64,000 nt of DNA. Origin: Desulfovibrio sp. Huiquan2017. Lineage in GTDB: Bacteria > Desulfobacterota > Desulfovibrionia > Desulfovibrionales > Desulfovibrionaceae. Within the stretch, counting starts at the first letter, position 1, and every line of letters starts with the position of its first letter. The stretch lies in the NCBI RefSeq assembly GCF_017351175.1, contig NZ_JAFMPN010000009.1, forward strand, positions 103,520 through 167,519. The letters are read 5' to 3'. A model generated the notes under the pieces. It saw only the letters and a program-made list of their open reading frames with translations. It was not told where the DNA came from and did not search any database. Shown here piece by piece: positions 60,035-64,000 of this stretch. A program made the position numbers and the translations under genes.

Positions 60035-60826
60035 CTAACCTTGGACTCGGGCTTCGAATCTGGAAGCCAGGGTTTCGAGGGTGCTGATCAGCCGGTTCTT
60101 GGCATGAACGCTGAAGGCGTCCGCTTCCTCGCCCGGCCCGTTGCCGTCCCGGCGGTGCTCCAACTGGACGATTCGGTCGCGCAGTTCGGCGCGCCGCTCG
60201 TCGGACACGGTTGATTGCAACAAATCCCGATAGATTTCAAGTGCCCCTTCCACATCGCCCTGAGATGCGAGCAGGTCGGCCATGGTCTTGGTCCGGAAAG
60301 ATCCCGTGCCGGGCCGGAAGTCGCGGCGCTCGCCGTCGTCGTCATCGTAACGCCGGTCTACCTCTGGCAGCCTGAAGGGCGGCGGGCAGTCCACCGGGGG
60401 CGGCAGGGGCGCGCCCACCAGTCGATCGGCCAAGGTGCCGATGCCTTCAAAGACCACGTCGGTCCACTTGATGACATCGCCGGAAAGGTTGGAGGCGACC
60501 AGCATCAGGAAGACGGCCAGGTCGCGCTGTTCCGGGGGCAAGCTCCGAGCCCAGCCGCGCCAGAAGGCGGGATAGTCCCGCAACGGGTTGATGACCCGCT
60601 CCAACTGCTCGTGGACCTCGGCCTCGCGGTCGAGTTCGGTCAACAGCTCCACCAGGAGCATGCGCGCCTCAAGGTAGTCGGGGTGTCTGTCCAGCCCCTG
60701 ACGCAACGTCTTGACCGCGTCCTCCGGCTGTCCGTTCTCCACGAAGAGCTTGGCGAGAGGGAAAAAGACCCGGGAACCGGGTTCCAGGGAGAGAACTTCC
60801 TGATACCATTCAATTTTCTTGCACAT
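60035..60826 (-). CDS. TPR-repeat protein
   Basis: 263 residues. TPR-like pairs EWYQEVLSLEPGSRVFFPLA, NGQPEDAVKTLRQGLDRHPD and GDVEGALEIYRDLLQSTVSD near both ends, with a disordered acidic section (RYDDDDGERRD) in the middle. No signal peptide, so cytoplasmic. ATG 60826 lies inside the end of the ftsB-like gene (16-nt overlap). Scaffold role inferred from TPRs; partner unknown. Confidence 0.72.
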   Translation of the reverse strand: MCKKIEWYQEVLSLEPGSRVFFPLAKLFVENGQPEDAVKTLRQGLDRHPDYLEARMLLVELLTELDREAEVHEQLERVINPLRDYPAFWRGWARSLPPEQRDLAVFLMLVASNLSGDVIKWTDVVFEGIGTLADRLVGAPLPPPVDCPPPFRLPEVDRRYDDDDGERRDFRPGTGSFRTKTMADLLASQGDVEGALEIYRDLLQSTVSDERRAELRDRIVQLEHRRDGNGPGEEADAFSVHAKNRLISTLETLASRFEARVQG

Positions 60827-61133
60827 CGACGGCGTCTCCGCGAGGTTGGCCCTTCTCATCCGGGAATATATATAACAGCTCGTCCTTCTTTACGAAATTC
60901 ATTCTCTCTCGAATGACCTTCTCCTGGTAGGCCTTGTCCGACTTGAGCTTGCGAATCTCCTGGCTCAGGTCCAGACTCCGGGTGTCCACCGCGTCGATCT
61001 TCTGTCGCAGAACCTCATACCGGTTCTTCAATTCCAGGTAGGCGAACACCCCCTGGTCGCTCCAGATCAACCGAGTCAACAGAAAAAGGTTGATGCAGAC
61101 CAGCAGCACCGCGAATATCATTTTGCCGCGCAT
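60810..61133 (-). CDS. ftsB: FtsB/DivIC-family septum protein
   Basis: 107 residues: a single N-terminal membrane helix (MIFAVLLVCINLFLLTRLIW), a coiled coil (about 30-75) and a short C-terminal domain with KVIRERMNFVKKDELLYIF, the FtsB/DivIC signature. Component of the division complex with FtsL and FtsQ. Overlaps the TPR gene. 2 nt after a small coiled-coil gene. Confidence 0.85.
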   Translation of the reverse strand: MRGKMIFAVLLVCINLFLLTRLIWSDQGVFAYLELKNRYEVLRQKIDAVDTRSLDLSQEIRKLKSDKAYQEKVIRERMNFVKKDELLYIFPDEKGQPRGDAVDVQEN

Positions 61134-61135
61134 GG

Positions 61136-61414
61136 TTACTGTAGCCGACGCTCTGCCCTGGCACGGGGCTTACGGCGCGAGAGCGGTCCCTGCAACTCCC
61201 TGAGGAAATTCGACGTTGCCGTCTCGATGCGCTCCACATCCGACTCGCTCAACTCAACCTCGTCGATCCGTTCGAGGAACGACTTGAGCACGACGAATTC
61301 GTCCAGGAGGGAGTGGCCGTTTTCCAATTGCTCCAGCTGGGACTCGAGATCGAGAATGGTCTGGAGGCAGTTGGTTATGCGGACAAGATGTTTGACCGAG
61401 CTGGAATCCGACAT
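61136..61414 (-). CDS. Small uncharacterised helical protein
   Basis: 92 residues, wholly alpha-helical in appearance with a coiled-coil-like central part (TNCLQTILDLESQLEQLENG) and an arginine-rich tail (RRKPRARAERR). No domain recognised. ATG 61414 has GAGAG six bases upstream. Adjacent to ftsB, suggesting a link to division or chromosome biology, but unproven. Confidence 0.6.
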   Translation of the reverse strand: MSDSSSVKHLVRITNCLQTILDLESQLEQLENGHSLLDEFVVLKSFLERIDEVELSESDVERIETATSNFLRELQGPLSRRKPRARAERRLQ

Positions 61415-61657
61415 AGGCATCTCTCAGAAATGTTTGTCTCTCTTCGCCTTGTAACCTTTTTTTCGAGATCTTGTACAGTTATGCCATAGCAAAACTAGCA
61501 TGTTACCCCCCCCCTGTCATCCCTGAATTTCCTTAATCCGAACGAGATGTTGCAAGGCAAACCGCAATGCGGTCCAGGCGGTTCTCGATTTTTTCTAGAC
61601 TAGTCCGGCGCGACCGATCGGGCCCGCCTTTCGACGCGACCGGCCCGGCCTTCCCGG

Positions 61658-62248
61658 TCAGCCCTCTTCCGGAGTCCCGATCCACTTCCTGTAGAAATTG
61701 TACAGGTAGTGGCCGCCGGAAACCACGGTCAGGATGAGCGCGACGTACAACAGCACAATTCCCGTGGGCCGGGGATCCCAACCAAAGAAGGGATAATGGA
61801 AGATCAGCATGCCCACGGCCAGGGCCTGACTCAGGGTCTTGGCCTTGCCCAGCCTGTCCGCGGCGATGACCTCGCCCTGCTCCGCAGCCACGGCGCGCAT
61901 GCCCGTCACCGCCAACTCGCGGCAGATGATGATGATCACCACCCAGGCGGGCACGCCCCACCCCGGCCCGAGCCTGACCAGCATGATCAGGGCCGAGCCG
62001 ATGAGCAGCTTGTCGGCCAGGGGGTCGAGGAACTTGCCCAAGTTGGTGATGGCGTTCTGACCCCGGGCGATCTTGCCGTCGAAATAGTCCGTGACGCAGG
62101 CCAGGAAATACAGGCCGAAGGCGAAGTAGGAACCAAATTTGAAGCCGAACCACATCTCGAAGTAGAGCAGCAGCACGATGAAAGGCGCCGCCAGGATCCG
62201 GGCCATGGTCAGACAGTTGGGAAGATTGAAGACTTTTTTTCTATTCAT
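61658..62248 (-). CDS. pgsA: CDP-diacylglycerol-glycerol-3-phosphate 3-phosphatidyltransferase
   Basis: 196 residues. Canonical PgsA: N-terminal FNLPNCLTMARILAAP and catalytic D54-x2-D57-G58-x2-A61-R62...G71-x3-D75-x3-D79. First committed step to phosphatidylglycerol. It has the more standard N-terminus than the paralog at 12799. 11 nt after the mrp stop and probably in the same transcript. Confidence 0.94.
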   Translation of the reverse strand: MNRKKVFNLPNCLTMARILAAPFIVLLLYFEMWFGFKFGSYFAFGLYFLACVTDYFDGKIARGQNAITNLGKFLDPLADKLLIGSALIMLVRLGPGWGVPAWVVIIIICRELAVTGMRAVAAEQGEVIAADRLGKAKTLSQALAVGMLIFHYPFFGWDPRPTGIVLLYVALILTVVSGGHYLYNFYRKWIGTPEEG

Positions 62249-62258
62249 CGTTCCCGCC

Positions 62259-63146
62259 TTAGGTATTTGTTGTCGAGGCCGCCTCTAGGCTATTCTGGGC
62301 AGCCGCCGCGATCGTGTCCGCCAGTTCGATGAATGCGCGTTTGGCGAAGGATTCGTCTTCCAGAAGGACCACCGGAGTACCCAGGTCCCCCGCCACCACT
62401 GTGGCCGGGTCCAGCGGGATGGCGCCGAGGAAGTCCAGGCCGTACTTCTCGGCCAGGGCTTTGCCTCCGCCCTTTTTGAACAGGTCGATGGACTGGTGGC
62501 AGTGCGGGCAGATCAGTCCGCTCATGTTCTCCACCACGCCGAGGATCGGGGCCTTGGCGTACTGAAGGAAATTGATGGACTTGCGCACGTCGGACAGAGA
62601 AACCTCCTGAGGCGTGGTCACCACCACGGACAGAGCATCCGGGATGGTCTTGAGCACGGTCATGGGCTCATCGCCGGTGCCCGGAGGGGAGTCGACCACC
62701 AGAAAATCCAGTTCGCCCCACTGCACGTCGGAGATGAACTGGCGGATGGCCGAGGTTTTCATGGGACCGCGCCAGAGCACGGCCTGATCCGGATCCTTGA
62801 GCAGGGACTCCATGGAAACCACGTGGAGATTCTCGTTGTATTCCTTGGGAAGGATCAGGGACCCCCGGTCGATGTCCAGGGTGCCGGAGATGCCCAGCAG
62901 GGTCGGGACCGAGGGGCCGTGGATGTCCACGTCCAGCAGGCCGACCTTGTAGCCCTTGGCGGCCAGGGCCGCGGCCACGTTGACCGAAACCGAGCTTTTG
63001 CCGACCCCGCCCTTGCCGCTCATGATGAACAGCTTGTACTTGATCTTTTCCAGGGTGGACTTGATCATCTCATCCTGGATTTTCATCTTGGCGCTTGCCT
63101 TGCCGTCGCCCCCGCCGCCGCAGGAACCCGAACTGCACTCACTCAT
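62259..63146 (-). CDS. mrp: Mrp/ApbC-family Fe-S carrier ATPase
   Basis: 295 residues. P-loop ATPase FIMSGKGGVGKSSVSVNVAA, DVDIHGPSVPTLL, and the cluster-binding CPHC (LICPHCHQ). The N-terminus has a Cys-rich ECSSGSCGGGG that may also bind metal. Transfers Fe-S clusters to target proteins. ATG 63146 (MSECSSG) is chosen because the upstream frame is unconserved. Close to the DUF368 gene. Confidence 0.94.
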   Translation of the reverse strand: MSECSSGSCGGGGDGKASAKMKIQDEMIKSTLEKIKYKLFIMSGKGGVGKSSVSVNVAAALAAKGYKVGLLDVDIHGPSVPTLLGISGTLDIDRGSLILPKEYNENLHVVSMESLLKDPDQAVLWRGPMKTSAIRQFISDVQWGELDFLVVDSPPGTGDEPMTVLKTIPDALSVVVTTPQEVSLSDVRKSINFLQYAKAPILGVVENMSGLICPHCHQSIDLFKKGGGKALAEKYGLDFLGAIPLDPATVVAGDLGTPVVLLEDESFAKRAFIELADTIAAAAQNSLEAASTTNT

Positions 63147-63192
63147 ATCTTCTTCTCGCTTTATCGCTTTCTCCCGCAAAGGAGACCCTATT

Positions 63193-64000
63193 TCATTGCG
63201 TGCGGTCGGACAACCGCTCCAAAACACACACGGCGAGCACGCCCGCCGCGAACAACCCCAGGGCCAGGACAACGTCCCAACTGAATCCGTCGGGGAAGAC
63301 GTTCTGCGCGCGCAGCACGTGCATCTTCCCACGAATGACCGTGGATTCCAAGACTTCTTTCCAGGGCCAGACTTTTCGCAACGCCCCGATCATGAACCCG
63401 GTCAACACGCTCACCGTGGCGGCGTGCCACCGGGCGAGCAGAAAATGCAACACCCTGGAAAAAAAGACGATGCCCACCACCGCTCCCGCCGCGAAAGTCG
63501 AAATGACCACAAAGTTGTCCCACAGGAACGGATTCTTGAGGGTCCGGGTCACGTATTCATACTTACCGAGCATGAGCAGCAGGAAGGCCCCGCTGATGCC
63601 CGGCAGGATCATGGCGCAGATGGCGATGGCCCCGCACAGAAAGATGAAAGCCGAGGTTTCCGGCGTGGACACGGGAATCATGCCCACCAGCAGATAGCTG
63701 CCCGCCGCCCCCAGCAGGACGAAGCCCAGGTTGATCGCGTTCAGGGGTTTGATTTCCCGCCCAACCACAAAGATGGAAGCCGTGACGAGCCCGAAAAACA
63801 GGGACCAGATCTCCACCGGGCGGTTGTTGAGCATGTAGTTCATGACCCCGGCCATGGTCACCACGGCGGTGAGGATGCCGAAGAGCAGACAGGCCAGAAA
63901 GCGCAAATGCACCTCGGCCAGCGCACCGGTCAGGTCCAGGCGCAACAGCCGGCGTACGAACAGCACGTCGAAGGATCGGATGGCATCCACCAATTGGGCA
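63193..64000 (-). CDS. DUF368 membrane protein, partial
   Basis: At least 268 residues; the 5' end is beyond the right edge since the frame continues as AQLVDAIRSFD, an internal part of the family. DUF368 proteins have about eight helices and are proposed to flip undecaprenyl phosphate (PopT/UptA relatives). Visible motif AICAMILPGISGAFLLLMLG. Followed by mrp. Confidence 0.85.
   Translation of the reverse strand, partial: AQLVDAIRSFDVLFVRRLLRLDLTGALAEVHLRFLACLLFGILTAVVTMAGVMNYMLNNRPVEIWSLFFGLVTASIFVVGREIKPLNAINLGFVLLGAAGSYLLVGMIPVSTPETSAFIFLCGAIAICAMILPGISGAFLLLMLGKYEYVTRTLKNPFLWDNFVVISTFAAGAVVGIVFFSRVLHFLLARWHAATVSVLTGFMIGALRKVWPWKEVLESTVIRGKMHVLRAQNVFPDGFSWDVVLALGLFAAGVLAVCVLERLSDRTQ

Overview
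This 64 kb window is a GC-rich bacterial chromosome segment that looks like a sulfate-reducing deltaproteobacterium of the Desulfovibrio / Pseudodesulfovibrio type. The evidence is gene content and order: a Tat-exported selenocysteine formate dehydrogenase, a phenylacetate-CoA ligase paired with an ACT protein, many chemotaxis parts, and protein families typical of that group. I assigned the lineage from recognition of the proteins, not from a search. I see no insertion sequence, prophage, CRISPR array, rRNA or tRNA. The window reads as ordinary core chromosome with several unusual sensory and regulatory features.

Layout. 1-4.4 kb: formate dehydrogenase alpha subunit (cut by the left edge, in-frame UGA read as selenocysteine), a ModE-type DNA-binding protein with a palindrome over the fdhA promoter, then a double-cubane-type 2-hydroxyacyl-CoA dehydratase-like protein with its ATP-driven activase. 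4.4-12.1 kb: branched-chain amino acid genes ilvB-ilvN-ilvC behind small housekeeping genes (YggT, DivIVA, DUF167, DUF465), a HAD phosphatase and two uncharacterised genes. 12.4-20 kb: tatA, a CDP-alcohol phosphatidyltransferase, two exported proteins, sixA-like phosphatase, then miaA-coaD-rsmD and a beta-CASP nuclease. 20-31 kb: a LOG-family protein, EamA transporter, OsmC protein, a chemoreceptor with a C-terminal sensor, gpmI-rsfS, a nitroreductase, and paaK-ACT preceded by what looks like a complete phenylalanine attenuator. 31-44 kb: HPt protein, MATE transporter, cardiolipin synthase, a DNA repair / lysine set (uvrB, K+ channel, ligA, dapB), and an N-degron operon clpS-clpA-aat. 44-52 kb: CYTH protein, crcB-DUF190, cheB, a cheA carrying two MshEN-like motifs, and a chemoreceptor ending in an H-NOX haem domain. 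52-64 kb: a compact operon trxA-trxB-bamD-(HisD-like)-fusA paralog-DUF2062, then a series with mrp, pgsA, ftsB-like, a TPR protein, a sensor-like lipoprotein, fbp and tsaD, ending in a DUF368 membrane protein cut by the right edge.

How it fits together. Much of the window concerns anaerobic redox life and its regulation: formate oxidation in the periplasm, low-potential ATP-driven electron transfer, thioredoxin, and sensing of gas ligands by the chemotaxis system. The strongest new observation is the leader upstream of paaK (27480-27605): a 16-residue peptide with five Phe and one Trp codon, followed by mutually exclusive antiterminator and terminator hairpins. This suggests that activation of phenylacetate is controlled by phenylalanyl-tRNA charging, and so that PaaK works in aromatic amino acid synthesis.
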